A stretch of DNA of 64,000 nt from Actinomyces timonensis DSM 23838 (GTDB lineage Bacteria; Actinomycetota; Actinomycetes; Actinomycetales; Actinomycetaceae): contig NZ_JH806634.1 of the NCBI RefSeq assembly GCF_000295095.1, forward strand, positions 336,142 to 400,141. Direction: 5' to 3'. Positions 17,569 through 25,301 of the stretch are shown piece by piece (position 1 is the first letter of the stretch; the number at the start of each line of letters is the position of its first letter). The position numbers and the translations under genes were made by a program. The notes below the pieces were generated by a model. The model was not told the DNA's origin. It saw nothing but the letters and a program-made list of their open reading frames with translations, and searched no databases.

Positions 17569-18900
17569 TCAGCCCGGGAACGGGGCGCCCGGGCGGGCGT
17601 AGCGCAGCCAGCAGATGACGCCGCACACCAGGCAGTAGGCGACGGAGATCCAGAACCAGGCGACGGCTCCGAGCGAGGCGATGGCCACGCCCACGATGAA
17701 CGGGCCCAGCGAGGCGATGGCGGCGGTGAAGCCGATCGCGCCGCCGGCCTGGCGCTTGGGCATGATCATCGGCATCTGCTTGAAGGTGCCGGCATTGCCC
17801 AGGCCCGAGAAGAAGAACATGGCGAGCATGAGCCACAGGAAGCCCGTGAACTGCGAGGGGTCGGTGGGGTCGAGGAAGAAGGTGGCAGCGCCGAGGGTGG
17901 CCGCCATGCCGACGACTGACACGAAGGTCCAGATGGCGCCCCCGAAGCGGTCGCACAGGGGGCCCCAGAGCATGCGGACCACCGAGCCGATGAGGGGGCC
18001 GAGGAAGGCGTAGGCGGTGCCCTTGGGCAGCCCGGTGAAGCCGGCGTCCGCGAGGGAGGAGGCCGCGCCGAAGTTGTTGTTGATGAGCAGGGCGAACTGG
18101 GCGGCGAAGCCGGAGAAGAGCCCGAACGTGGCCACGTACATGAGCGTCATGTACCAGGTGTCCGGGTTGGAGAAGATGTCGATCTGCTGGCGGATGTTGG
18201 CCTTGACCGGCACGTCCTTGAGCATGGCGAAGGCGAGGATCGCCGCGACGATCGTCCACGGGATGAAGAAGATGGCCGCGTTGTGGACCCACATGTCAGT
18301 GCCCGCCGAGGTGCGCTGCGGGGCGATGAAGGTGATGCCGAGCAGGCCGAAGCCCATGAGCCAGGGGCCCAGGAGCTGGATGACGCTCATGCCGAGGTTC
18401 CCGACGCCGGCCTGGAGGCCCAGGGCGGTGCCGGACAGGCGCTTGGGGAAGAAGTAGCCGGTGGAGGGCATGTAGCCGGAGAAGGAGCCGCCGCCGATCC
18501 CGCAGGCGAAGGCCAGGCCGAGCAGGACGCCGTAGCTCGTGGAGCTGTCCTGGACGGCGAAGAACCAGCCGATCATGGGCAGGGCGTAGAGCAGCGAGGA
18601 CCAGGCGATGAGCTTGCGCGTGCCGACGATCGGCGGCAGGAACATGTAGACGAGCCTGATGAGCCCGCAGGACAGGCCGGGCATGGCGGTGAGCCAGTAG
18701 AGCTGGCCCTTGCTCAGGTGGAAGCCGACCTCGTTGAGCTTGGGGGCGATCGCGCTGGGGAGGAACCACACGCAGAAGGCCAGGATCATCGAGTAGGTCG
18801 TGATGGCCAGAGTGCGCCAGGCGATGGACGAGGACCAGCTCTCGGGCTCCTCGGGGTTCCATCCGACGAGGGTCCGGCCGGTGGTGTCGAGCGTGGGCAA
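17569..18900 (-). CDS. narK: Nitrate/nitrite transporter, major facilitator superfamily
   Basis: A 443-residue, twelve-helix MFS transporter of the NarK/NasA group that imports nitrate and/or exports nitrite. The family glycine-rich motifs are seen as 'GLQAGVGNLGMSVIQLLGPW' and 'FSGLGNAGTFKQMPMIMPKRQAGGAIGF', the two 'nitrate signatures'. The N-terminus 'VGWNPEEPESWSSSIAWRTLAITTYSMILAF' is typical of the actinobacterial subgroup. The ATG is preceded by CAGGAGACATCTTGCCC with AGGAGA as a plausible binding site. It is the first gene of the nar cluster, 94 bp ahead of narG, and divergent from mogA. Confidence 0.94.
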   Translation of the reverse strand: MPTLDTTGRTLVGWNPEEPESWSSSIAWRTLAITTYSMILAFCVWFLPSAIAPKLNEVGFHLSKGQLYWLTAMPGLSCGLIRLVYMFLPPIVGTRKLIAWSSLLYALPMIGWFFAVQDSSTSYGVLLGLAFACGIGGGSFSGYMPSTGYFFPKRLSGTALGLQAGVGNLGMSVIQLLGPWLMGFGLLGITFIAPQRTSAGTDMWVHNAAIFFIPWTIVAAILAFAMLKDVPVKANIRQQIDIFSNPDTWYMTLMYVATFGLFSGFAAQFALLINNNFGAASSLADAGFTGLPKGTAYAFLGPLIGSVVRMLWGPLCDRFGGAIWTFVSVVGMAATLGAATFFLDPTDPSQFTGFLWLMLAMFFFSGLGNAGTFKQMPMIMPKRQAGGAIGFTAAIASLGPFIVGVAIASLGAVAWFWISVAYCLVCGVICWLRYARPGAPFPG

Positions 18901-19111
18901 GATGTCTCCTGGTCTCCTGGGAGGTGGACGGCGGCGTCATCGCCGGGCGGCGCGCATCGTGATCGTTCACGGCGACCACGCACGGCGAGAAACCCCGCGA
19001 ACGGGGCTCTCACCATGATGCCCGAAATATGCCGGAGTCGACCGGCGTAAAAAGGAAAGCGCTGGCGGCGTGCCGGAAGGGGCGCGTCGCCCGAGGTCGC
19101 GGCCCTCCGCT

Positions 19112-19137
19112 TAAAGTCACAGGCGAATCACATAATC
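19112..19137 (-). promoter_or_regulatory. GTGATT/GTGACT repeats between narK and mogA
   Basis: On the minus strand the segment reads GTGATTA-TGTGATT-CGCC-TGTGACT-TTAA, giving three near copies of GTGAYT, the last two 11 bases apart (TGTGATT is the complement of 19126-19132 and TGTGACT of 19115-19121). CTGTGATT also occurs before moaA and in the divergent region ahead of the nitrite reductase operon. It resembles half-sites of CRP/FNR-type regulators but lacks the inverted second half. Offered as a candidate shared regulatory site. Confidence 0.35.
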
Positions 19138-19154
19138 ACCCCGCCCCTCCCCGC

Positions 19155-19210
19155 GAGACCGGGCGAACAGCACGCCGAAACCGGGCGAACAGCACGGCGA
19201 GACCGGGTCG
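19155..19210. repeat. 22-bp tandem repeat, two and a half copies
   Basis: The unit GAGACCGGGCGAACAGCACGCC at 19155-19176 is followed immediately by a copy with two changes (19177-19198) and then the first half of a third. The identical 22-mer recurs at 62153-62174, also intergenic and also followed by a partial second copy. It sits 21 bp before the mogA start. Confidence 0.75.
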
Positions 19211-19230
19211 CGCGCCGCTACCGTGAGGCT

Positions 19231-19857
19231 ATGAGCACCACGACGCCCCCCACTGCCAGCCCAGTCAGCACCGGAAGCGCTGCCTCCACCGACGGCGCCC
19301 CCGCAGCCTCGACCGCCCCGTCGCCGGCGGACGAGCCGATCGCGCAGAAGCGCCTCGCCCCGATGATCGGCACCGTGCCCGGGGCGGTCATCACCGTCTC
19401 CGACCGCTGCGCGTCCGGCTCCCGCCCCGACGAGTCCGGCCCCCTCGCCCAGCGCCTCCTTGCCGAGCACGGCGTCGTCGTCGAGGCCGTCCGCCTCATC
19501 CCCGACGGCGCTGAGGAGGTCCGCGCCGCCATCGAGGAGGCCATCGCCGACGGCGCCCGCGTCATCCTCACCACCGGCGGCACCGGCGTCACCCCCAGGG
19601 ACCTCACCCCGGAGGGGACAGCGCCGCTCCTGGCCGCGCGCCTGGAGGGCATCGAGGCCCAGATCCGCGCCCACGGCCTGAGCAAGACGCCGCTCGCCGG
19701 CCTGTCGCGGGGCTATGTGGGTGTCACCTCGCGCGACGCCGACGGCGCCCTCGTCGTCAACGCGCCCGGTTCCAAGGGCGGGGTCAAGGACTCGATCGCC
19801 GTCGTCGGGCCGCTCGTCCCGCATGTGCTGGAGCAGCTCGGCGGCGGGGACCACTGA
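19231..19857 (+). CDS. mogA: MogA/MoaB-family molybdopterin adenylyltransferase
   Basis: A 208-residue protein. The first 45 residues are a Ser/Thr/Ala-rich, poorly conserved extension; the core starts at 'MIGTVPGAVITVSDRCASG' and includes the signature 'VILTTGGTGVTPRDLTPEG' and 'GLSRGYVGV...VVNAPGSKGGVKD'. The family adenylates molybdopterin ahead of molybdenum insertion by MoeA. A start at the internal ATG of 'MIGTV' would match the usual length of about 165 residues; the ATG at 19231 is kept because the frame stays open, but it has only a weak binding site. Divergent from narK, convergent with mobA. Confidence 0.88.
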   Translation: MSTTTPPTASPVSTGSAASTDGAPAASTAPSPADEPIAQKRLAPMIGTVPGAVITVSDRCASGSRPDESGPLAQRLLAEHGVVVEAVRLIPDGAEEVRAAIEEAIADGARVILTTGGTGVTPRDLTPEGTAPLLAARLEGIEAQIRAHGLSKTPLAGLSRGYVGVTSRDADGALVVNAPGSKGGVKDSIAVVGPLVPHVLEQLGGGDH

Positions 19858-19929
19858 GGGCGGTCGCTGAGCCCAGGCGCGCCCCGGCCGCACCAGGCGC
19901 CCCGGGAGCCCGGCTGCGCTGGCAGCGGC

Positions 19930-20622
19930 TCATCCCTTCCAGGCGCGCACCTGCTCCCAGGTGTCGAGGTCGACGGCGGCGCGCTCCGTGCCCGCCACCT
20001 CCAGCACGCGCAGCGCACCCAGTGTCCGGTGGACGGCTCTGTCGCGCAGCGGTGAGCCCCCCGGGGCCACCGCCTCGAGCAGAGCGGGGGTCCAGTAGAC
20101 GCCGAGCAGGTACTGCGTGTGGTCCCCGGCCCAGGCGCAGGCGCCATCGACTCCCGGTGCCGTTGGGACCCCGTTCAGCGCCCGCAGGAGCGGGGGCAGA
20201 GCAGCCGCGGCGCCCGGCGCGTCGCAGGTGAGGACCGCCGTGACGGGGGCTGGCGCGCCCCCGCCCGTCTCCTCCTGCCCACGTCCGGCGGCCAGGGCCT
20301 GGAGCCCGGCGGCGATCCCCGCGACAGGCCCTCCCAACGGTGGGTCCTCCAGGGCCCGGAGCACCCCCGGGGGCAGCGCCACCTCGGGTGGGGCGACGAC
20401 GACGGTCCGCCCGGCTGGCAGGGCCGCGCTGCCCCGCAGCGCGGCCAGCCCTTCCAGGACGTGGTCGAGAAGGCGCCGCCCAGCGACCAGCACATCGGGC
20501 TTCGAGACCCCTCCGAGGCGTCGGGCCGTCCCGCCCGCGAGAACGACGGCGTCGAGCGCGCCGATCGTGCCGGTGACGCTGATAGTGCTGACACCGGTGA
20601 TGGCGTCGAGCGCGCCCGTCAT
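19930..20622 (-). CDS. mobA: Molybdenum cofactor guanylyltransferase
   Basis: A 230-residue nucleotidyltransferase with the MobA N-terminal motif 'LDAVVLAGGTARRLGGVSKPDVLVAG' (GTP binding), 'EDPPLGGPVAGIAAGLQAL' and the aspartate region 'VTAVLTCDAPGAA'. It attaches GMP to Mo-molybdopterin, giving the bis-MGD cofactor that NarG needs. ATG 20622 was chosen over an upstream TTG because it overlaps the moaC stop as ATGA. The usual 'CD.P' motif reads 'TCDAP', consistent with the family. It is the last gene of moeA-moaC-mobA. Sequence identity to characterised MobA proteins is likely low but the motif set is complete. Confidence 0.87.
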   Translation of the reverse strand: MTGALDAITGVSTISVTGTIGALDAVVLAGGTARRLGGVSKPDVLVAGRRLLDHVLEGLAALRGSAALPAGRTVVVAPPEVALPPGVLRALEDPPLGGPVAGIAAGLQALAAGRGQEETGGGAPAPVTAVLTCDAPGAAAALPPLLRALNGVPTAPGVDGACAWAGDHTQYLLGVYWTPALLEAVAPGGSPLRDRAVHRTLGALRVLEVAGTERAAVDLDTWEQVRAWKG

Positions 20623-21104
20623 TCGGGGCGCGTCCAATCCCCGCTGCGCCCGCCGGACTTCGCGGTGACCCGGGCGTCGGTGAGCATCACTCCTCGGTCG
20701 ACGCCCTTGACCATGTCGACGACGGCCAGGCCGGCCACCGTCACGGCGGTCAGCGCCTCCATCTCCACCCCGGTGCGGTCCGCGGTGCGCACGGTGGCGC
20801 GGATCTGAACGCCGTCGTCGACGATCTCCAGGTCCACATTCGCCCCGTGCACGCCGATGACATGCGCCAGCGGCAGCAGCTCCGGGACGCGCTTGGCGGC
20901 GGCGATCCCCGCGATGCGCGCCACGGCCAGCACGTCGCCCTTGGGGACGGTGCCGGCCCGCAGCGCCTCCACGATCGCCGGCGAGCAGCGCACCATGGCG
21001 GCGGCGCTGGCCGAGCGCGCGGTCGACGCCTTCTCGGTGACGTCCACCATGTACGCGGCGCCGGAGGAATCGAGGTGGGTCAGGCGGATGGGATCAGTGC
21101 TCAT
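20619..21104 (-). CDS. moaC: Cyclic pyranopterin monophosphate synthase
   Basis: A 161-residue enzyme that, after MoaA, closes the pyranopterin ring to give cyclic pyranopterin monophosphate. Family blocks are complete: 'MVDVTEKASTARSASAAAMV', 'PKGDVLAVARIAGIAAAKRV', 'LLPLAHVIGVHGANVDLEI', 'EMEALTAVTVAGLAVVDMVKG' and the terminal 'AKSGGRSGDW'. ATG 21104 is preferred because AAGGAG lies six bases ahead and the length then equals the family norm; a GTG at 21122 overlapping the moeA stop would add six residues. Coupled to moeA and mobA. Confidence 0.96.
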   Translation of the reverse strand: MSTDPIRLTHLDSSGAAYMVDVTEKASTARSASAAAMVRCSPAIVEALRAGTVPKGDVLAVARIAGIAAAKRVPELLPLAHVIGVHGANVDLEIVDDGVQIRATVRTADRTGVEMEALTAVTVAGLAVVDMVKGVDRGVMLTDARVTAKSGGRSGDWTRPE

Positions 21105-21118
21105 CACAGGCTCCTTGG

Positions 21119-22585
21119 TCACGTGTGGGCGGGGGAGGGCAGGGGGATGAGGCCGACAACGTCGCCGGGCCGCGCCCCAGCGGTCTCCTCATCGACGACG
21201 GCGAGCGCCTCGGCGGAGCTCAGCGACGACACGAGATGCGAGCCCGAGCCGAGCCGGTGCGTGGGCTCCACCCAGGGCAGGGCGGACGGGGCCGCCGTGG
21301 CCGGCTGTGCCGATAGTGCCGATTGGGCCGGGCCAGCGCTCTCGGGCGCCGGGGGCAGCGGCTCGGGCAGGGGGCTCGGCGCGTCGACGACGCGCACGGG
21401 GACGTACTGGCGCCGCCCCACCGGGCCCTTCCAGGCGGTGGCGGCCCGCGCGTAGGAGGCCCGCGACCCGGTGGCCCCAATGCCCGCGGCCTCCCGGTGT
21501 CCGGCGAGGATCGCCAGGGCGGGGGCGACGACGAGGGTGAAGGAGACGAGCACGCTCACCGGGTTGCCCGGCAGGCACAGCAGCGGCACGTCGCGCCCGT
21601 CGCGGGCGCGGATGGCCCCGTGGCCCTGGGGCTTGCCCGGCTGCATGGCGACCTTGGCGAAGCTGATCCGCACCCGCGCCCCCGGCCCGTCGCCGCCGGT
21701 GGGGGCCGCGTTGAGGGTGCTGCCGCGGGCGGCGGCGGGGCCGCCGGCGCTCTCGGCGAGCATGGTGAGCGGGTCGAAGGCCCCCGCGGACACGCCCCCC
21801 GAGGTGACGACGAGGTCCGCGTCCTCAGCCGCCTCGGCGAGGACCGCAGCCAGGGCCTCCGCGGTGTCCGCGCTGCGGCGCGCGCCCGCGAAGGCCGCGC
21901 CGCACTCGCGGATGAGCCCGGCCAGCAGCAGGGAGTTCGAGTCCGGGATCGTGCCCGGCGCGAGCCCCTGCCCGGCGTCGACGAGCTCGGCGCCGGTGGA
22001 CACGACCGCCACGCGCGGTCGCGGGCGGGCGAGCACCTCGGCCCGGCCCACCGAGGCGAGCGCGGAGATCGCGGTGGCGCCCAGCAGGGTCCCCGCCTCC
22101 ATGACCGGGTCCCCGACGGCGCAGCCCTCCCCGGCGCGCCTGACATTGAGGCAGGTACTCGGCGCGGCGTGGATCGCGACCCGCTGGGGCAGCGGGCGCG
22201 GGCCCGGGGCCTGGTCGGTGTCCTCCACCCTCACGACGGCGTCAGCGCCCTCGGGCAGCATCGCGCCGGTCATGATGCGCATGGCGGTCCCGGGGGCCAG
22301 TGGCGCGGGGGCGGTGCCCGCCGGGACATCGCCCGCCACCGGCAGGACGACGGGCGCCTGATTGGTGGCGCCGGCGGCGTCCTCGGCGCGCAGGGCGTAG
22401 CCGTCCATCGCGGAGTTCGTCCACGGAGGGACGGGCAGCGCGGCGGTGACGTCCTCGGCCAGGACGAGCCCGTGCGCGGCCTGAAGTGGCGTGGCGACGG
22501 CGTCGAGCGGGCGCAGGGCTCCCAGCGCCTCGCGGACATAATGCTCCGGCGGGATCAGTGTCGGCATCGTCGGCATTGTCGGCAT
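21119..22585 (-). CDS. moeA: Molybdopterin molybdenumtransferase
   Basis: A 488-residue enzyme inserting molybdate into adenylated molybdopterin. Motifs: 'PPWTNSAMDGYALRAED', 'IMTGAMLPEGADAVVRVEDT', 'VVSTGAELVD', 'DSNSLLLAGLI', 'VVTSGGVSAGAFDPLT' and 'LLCLPGNPVSVLVSFTLVV'. It is longer than the roughly 400-residue norm because of Ala/Pro-rich inserts, notably 'PESAGPAQSALSAQPATAAP' near the C-terminus. ATG 22585 was chosen because GAGGAGA precedes it; the N-terminus is a threefold in-frame repeat of Met-Pro-Thr from a 9-bp tandem repeat, so alternative starts at 22576 and 22567 exist. First gene of moeA-moaC-mobA, divergent from moaE. Confidence 0.95.
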   Translation of the reverse strand: MPTMPTMPTLIPPEHYVREALGALRPLDAVATPLQAAHGLVLAEDVTAALPVPPWTNSAMDGYALRAEDAAGATNQAPVVLPVAGDVPAGTAPAPLAPGTAMRIMTGAMLPEGADAVVRVEDTDQAPGPRPLPQRVAIHAAPSTCLNVRRAGEGCAVGDPVMEAGTLLGATAISALASVGRAEVLARPRPRVAVVSTGAELVDAGQGLAPGTIPDSNSLLLAGLIRECGAAFAGARRSADTAEALAAVLAEAAEDADLVVTSGGVSAGAFDPLTMLAESAGGPAAARGSTLNAAPTGGDGPGARVRISFAKVAMQPGKPQGHGAIRARDGRDVPLLCLPGNPVSVLVSFTLVVAPALAILAGHREAAGIGATGSRASYARAATAWKGPVGRRQYVPVRVVDAPSPLPEPLPPAPESAGPAQSALSAQPATAAPSALPWVEPTHRLGSGSHLVSSLSSAEALAVVDEETAGARPGDVVGLIPLPSPAHT

Positions 22586-22669
22586 CGTCTTCTCCTCAGG
22601 CGGCTTCGGCATGGGTGATGGGGGCGGTGTAGGGTCTGGCGCGTCCATGGGCGATACGAGGAGGGCGCT

Positions 22670-23146
22670 ATGACGCGGGAGGCGGACCACTCGCACGAGG
22701 CTACCGGCGCGGCGGCCCCGGCGGGCGCGCGGATCGTGCGCGCCGAGATGACCGAGGCACCGGTGAGCGTCGCCGAGCTGGCGCGCGCGGTCGCCGATCG
22801 CGCGGCGGGCGCCGTCGTCACCTTCGACGGGATGGTCCGCGACCACGACGACGGGCGCTCCGTGGACTCCATCACCTACTCCTGCCACCCGAGCGCTGGG
22901 GAGGTCATCGAGCGGATCGCCGCCGATATCGCGGCGCGCCCGGGCCTGCGCGCCCTGGCGATCGTCCACCGCACGGGCGAGCTCGCGATCGGGGACACCG
23001 CCCTGGGCGTGGCGATCAGCGCCGACCACCGGGCCGAGGCCTTCGCGGCCCTGGCCGACGCCGTCGAGGAGGTCAAGCGCCGCCTGCCCGTGTGGAAGAA
23101 CCAGCGCTTCTCCGACGGCACCACCGAGTGGAGCAACTGCGCCTGA
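22670..23146 (+). CDS. moaE: Molybdopterin synthase catalytic subunit
   Basis: A 158-residue protein. The first 20 residues are His/Ala-rich and variable; the core has 'GAVVTFDGMVRDHDDGRSV', 'LAIVHRTGELAIGDTALGVAISADHR' and the C-terminal 'VKRRLPVWKNQRFSDGTTEW', where the lysine of 'WKNQ' corresponds to the catalytic lysine region that accepts sulfur from thiocarboxylated MoaD. ATG 22670 follows GAGGAGGGCGCT. It is transcribed opposite to moaD, with which it works; the two genes converge with 10 bp between their stops, an unusual split of the two subunits. Confidence 0.94.
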   Translation: MTREADHSHEATGAAAPAGARIVRAEMTEAPVSVAELARAVADRAAGAVVTFDGMVRDHDDGRSVDSITYSCHPSAGEVIERIAADIAARPGLRALAIVHRTGELAIGDTALGVAISADHRAEAFAALADAVEEVKRRLPVWKNQRFSDGTTEWSNCA

Positions 23147-23156
23147 GCGGCGCGCC

Positions 23157-23462
23157 TCAGCCCCCGGCGAAGGGCGGCAGGACGTCGACGCGGTCGCCGT
23201 CGACCAGTGGCGCCAGGGAGTCCGCGGGGGTGGACAGGCCGTTGACGAGGAAGGTCGAGATGCCGATGACCCGGGCCATCTCGATGCCTCGCCCCGCCAG
23301 GTGCTCGCGCAGGCCGGCGAGGGTGAGGGGGCCGGTGGCCTCCAGGCGCTCCTCGGTGCGGCCGGCGGCCTGCGCGGCAGCGGCGAAGTAGCGCAGCTCG
23401 ATCACCACGGGGAGCGCGGCTGGGGTTGGCGACACCGCGGGCGCGGGCTCGGATGCGGTCAT
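23157..23462 (-). CDS. moaD: Molybdopterin synthase sulfur carrier subunit
   Basis: A 101-residue ubiquitin-like protein ending in the required Gly-Gly ('DVLPPFAGG'), the site that is adenylated and thiocarboxylated. The core runs 'VIELRYFAAAAQAAGRTEERLE' to 'FLVNGLSTPADSLAPLVDGDRV'. ATG 23462 follows GGAAGGACCACC. The first 20 residues are an Ala/Pro extension before the first beta strand. No MoeB/MoeZ activating enzyme is in the window, so activation must be by a gene elsewhere. It lies 88 bp downstream of moaA on the same strand. Confidence 0.93.
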   Translation of the reverse strand: MTASEPAPAVSPTPAALPVVIELRYFAAAAQAAGRTEERLEATGPLTLAGLREHLAGRGIEMARVIGISTFLVNGLSTPADSLAPLVDGDRVDVLPPFAGG

Positions 23463-23550
23463 GGTGGTCCTTCCAAGAGCTAGTCGGGAGTGGGAGGGGA
23501 GGCGGCTGAGCGCGCCAGGCGCTCGTCGACGTCGCGGGCAGGTGCCGGCC

Positions 23551-24708
23551 TTACCCGCCGATGGCGGACATCGTCCGGCCCGGCCGCTCGAAGCCCGAGG
23601 GCAGTTCTGCCGGATCATCCGATCCATGGGCGAGGGGCTTGCGCCAGGCGGCGGCCGCCCAGACGCGCATGAGGTCCTCGTCCGTCGCCCCCGAGCGCAG
23701 GGGGCCGCGCAGATCGGTCTCGGTGGTGGAGAACAGGCAGGTCATGAGGCGCCCGTCCGCGGTGATGCGGGCGCGGTCGCAGTCGGCGCAGAACGGCGCG
23801 GTCACCGAGGCGATGATCCCCACGCTCCCGGCGGGGTGGGCGGCGCCGTCGTGCTCGCCCGCGGCCACGCGCCACAGGGCGGCGGGGCGGCGGTCCGGGC
23901 GGCCGGCCTCGGCCAGGGTGAATCCCGCGTCGCTGAGCGCGGCGAGGATCTGCTCGGCGCCGACGACGTCGTCGGCGCTCCAGGACTCTCGCGGCCCCAG
24001 CGGCATGTGCTCGATGAAGCGCAGCTGCCACCCGCGCCTCAGGCACTCGGCGAGCAGCCGGGGCGCCTGGGCGTGGAGCGTGCCCGGCAGGGCGACGGCG
24101 TTGACCTTGATGGGGGACAGGCCCGCGGCCTGCGCTGCGGCGGCGCCGGCCAGAGCGTCGTCGAGGCGATCGCGGCGGGTGAGGGCGGCGTAGGCCTCGC
24201 GCTCCAGGGCGTCGATGGAGACGTTGACGCGGGCCAGGCCCGCGTTCCTCAGCGCGGCGGCGCGCTTGTCCAGGCCGAGCCCGTTGGTGGTCAGGCCGAT
24301 GTCTGGCACCGCGCCGCCGGGGGTGCGCAGGGAGGCGATCGCGCTGATGATCTCCTCCAGGTCCCGGCGCATGAGCGGCTCCCCGCCGGTGATGCGGATG
24401 CGCTCCACCCCCAGCCGGGTCACCGCGATCCGGGCGAGGCGGCCGATCTCATCGGCGGTGAGCAGCGAGGCGGAGTCGAGCCAGTCCAGGCCTTGGGCCG
24501 GCATGCAGTAGGTGCAGCGCAGGTTGCAGCGGTCGGTGATGGACAGGCGCAGGTCCCGCACGGTGCGCCCGTAGCGGTCGGTCAGCCCGGTCGGAAGGGC
24601 GCCCAGCCCCTCGGGCGCGCCCAGTCCTTCGGGCGCGCGCAGCCGCGGCATCGGCAGGAGTGTCCTGGCGGTGCCGGGGCCCGGGGCGCGAGCAGGGGCG
24701 GGGGTCAT
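23551..24708 (-). CDS. moaA: GTP 3',8-cyclase, radical SAM
   Basis: A 385-residue radical SAM enzyme performing the first step of molybdenum cofactor synthesis. The N-terminal 4Fe-4S motif is 'CNLRCTYC' and the C-terminal cluster is 'FCADCDRARITADGRLMTCLF'; the chain ends in the required Gly-Gly. 'ERIRITGGEPLMRRDLEEII' is the family GGEP motif. ATG 24708 gives a 45-residue Pro/Ala/Gly-rich extension before 'DRYGRTVRDLRLSITDRCN'. This start has no Shine-Dalgarno but lies just downstream of a TATTCT hexamer, which fits a leaderless mRNA. Likely co-transcribed with moaD. Confidence 0.96.
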   Translation of the reverse strand: MTPAPARAPGPGTARTLLPMPRLRAPEGLGAPEGLGALPTGLTDRYGRTVRDLRLSITDRCNLRCTYCMPAQGLDWLDSASLLTADEIGRLARIAVTRLGVERIRITGGEPLMRRDLEEIISAIASLRTPGGAVPDIGLTTNGLGLDKRAAALRNAGLARVNVSIDALEREAYAALTRRDRLDDALAGAAAAQAAGLSPIKVNAVALPGTLHAQAPRLLAECLRRGWQLRFIEHMPLGPRESWSADDVVGAEQILAALSDAGFTLAEAGRPDRRPAALWRVAAGEHDGAAHPAGSVGIIASVTAPFCADCDRARITADGRLMTCLFSTTETDLRGPLRSGATDEDLMRVWAAAAWRKPLAHGSDDPAELPSGFERPGRTMSAIGG

Positions 24709-24716
24709 GGAACCAA

Positions 24717-24751
24717 AGAATACGGGGCGCCCCCGTGGGCGGGAATCACAG
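24717..24751 (-). promoter_or_regulatory. Candidate moaA promoter with upstream CTGTGATT site
   Basis: On the minus strand TATTCT (complement of 24717-24722) fits a -10 element whose start site would be within a few bases of the moaA ATG at 24708. CTGTGATT (complement of 24744-24751) lies about 35-40 bases ahead of that start site, where an activator could bind. The same octamer occurs ahead of the nitrite reductase operon. Confidence 0.4.
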
Positions 24752-24838
24752 CGGGTCACGACGGACCGCGACCGGCGGTGACGAGCAATGCCGGGCAGTG
24801 CCCGGCCGTGGCCCCCGCCCACGGGAGCGCCGCGGGAC

Positions 24839-25141
24839 TCAGGCGGTGCGGCGGATCTCGACGCGCGCGTAGCCGTCCTCGGCCTCGAGCAGCTCGTGGG
24901 AGAAGGCTCCGTCGAGCTGGTCGATCTGCGCCAGCAGCGGGGTGGGCACGTGCGGGGCGATGAGGTCGAAGGACTCGCCGACCGTCAGGCTCGACGCCGC
25001 CCCCAGGACGGCGGCGTGGCGCAGGCGGTGGGGGATCGCGCGCGCATCGAGGGCGAGGCGCTCGTCGCTGCACCCGCAGCCGCATCCGCAGCCGCCGGAC
25101 TTCTTCTCCTCGATCGGCAGGAGGTTGGGGTTCTCGCTCAT
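24839..25141 (-). CDS. DUF2249 domain protein with Gly-Cys stretch
   Basis: A 100-residue cytosolic protein. Residues 17-24 read 'GCGCGCGC', followed by 'LALDARAIPHRLRHAAVLGA', 'FDLIAPHVPTPLLAQIDQL' and a C-terminal 'YARVEIRRTA', the DUF2249 blocks. Members are often found beside nitrate, NO or hemerythrin-like genes, and the conserved His residues in 'IPHRLRH' and 'PHVPTP' suggest metal or redox chemistry, but no reaction is established. ATG 25141 follows AAGGAGCACCGC, a good binding site. It is divergent from the nitrite reductase operon and upstream of moaA on the same strand, which suggests a role in nitrite or NO handling. Confidence 0.8.
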   Translation of the reverse strand: MSENPNLLPIEEKKSGGCGCGCGCSDERLALDARAIPHRLRHAAVLGAASSLTVGESFDLIAPHVPTPLLAQIDQLDGAFSHELLEAEDGYARVEIRRTA

Positions 25142-25255
25142 GCGGTGCTCCTTGGGGTGAGTGGGCCGATGGGCCCGAGGGGCCATCCGGCTGCCGAATG
25201 GCTGTGAGGCGGCGGGCGAGCGGGTGCCTGGTGAGCAGGACCGCTGCCACGGGCG

Positions 25256-25299
25256 TTGCCCGCCTGCTAGCGACTTTAATACGGTACGCCCTGTGATTA
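25256..25299 (+). promoter_or_regulatory. Candidate promoter of the nitrite reductase operon
   Basis: TTGCCC (about 25256-25261) and TAATAC (25277-25282), 15 bases apart, form a possible -35/-10 pair just ahead of the GTG 25293 and ATG 25302 starts, which lack Shine-Dalgarno sequences and so may be read from a leaderless mRNA. The segment is AT-rich against its surroundings, with TTTAAT and ATTAAA flanking it as an inverted pair (25275-25280 and 25296-25301), and contains CCTGTGATT. Confidence 0.4.
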
Positions 25300-25301
25300 A
25301 A

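Noticed and set aside
24709-24838. Molybdenum cofactor riboswitch ahead of moaA
   Set aside because: The inferred start site is nearly at the ATG, leaving no room for a leader RNA, and no conserved stem pattern was found.
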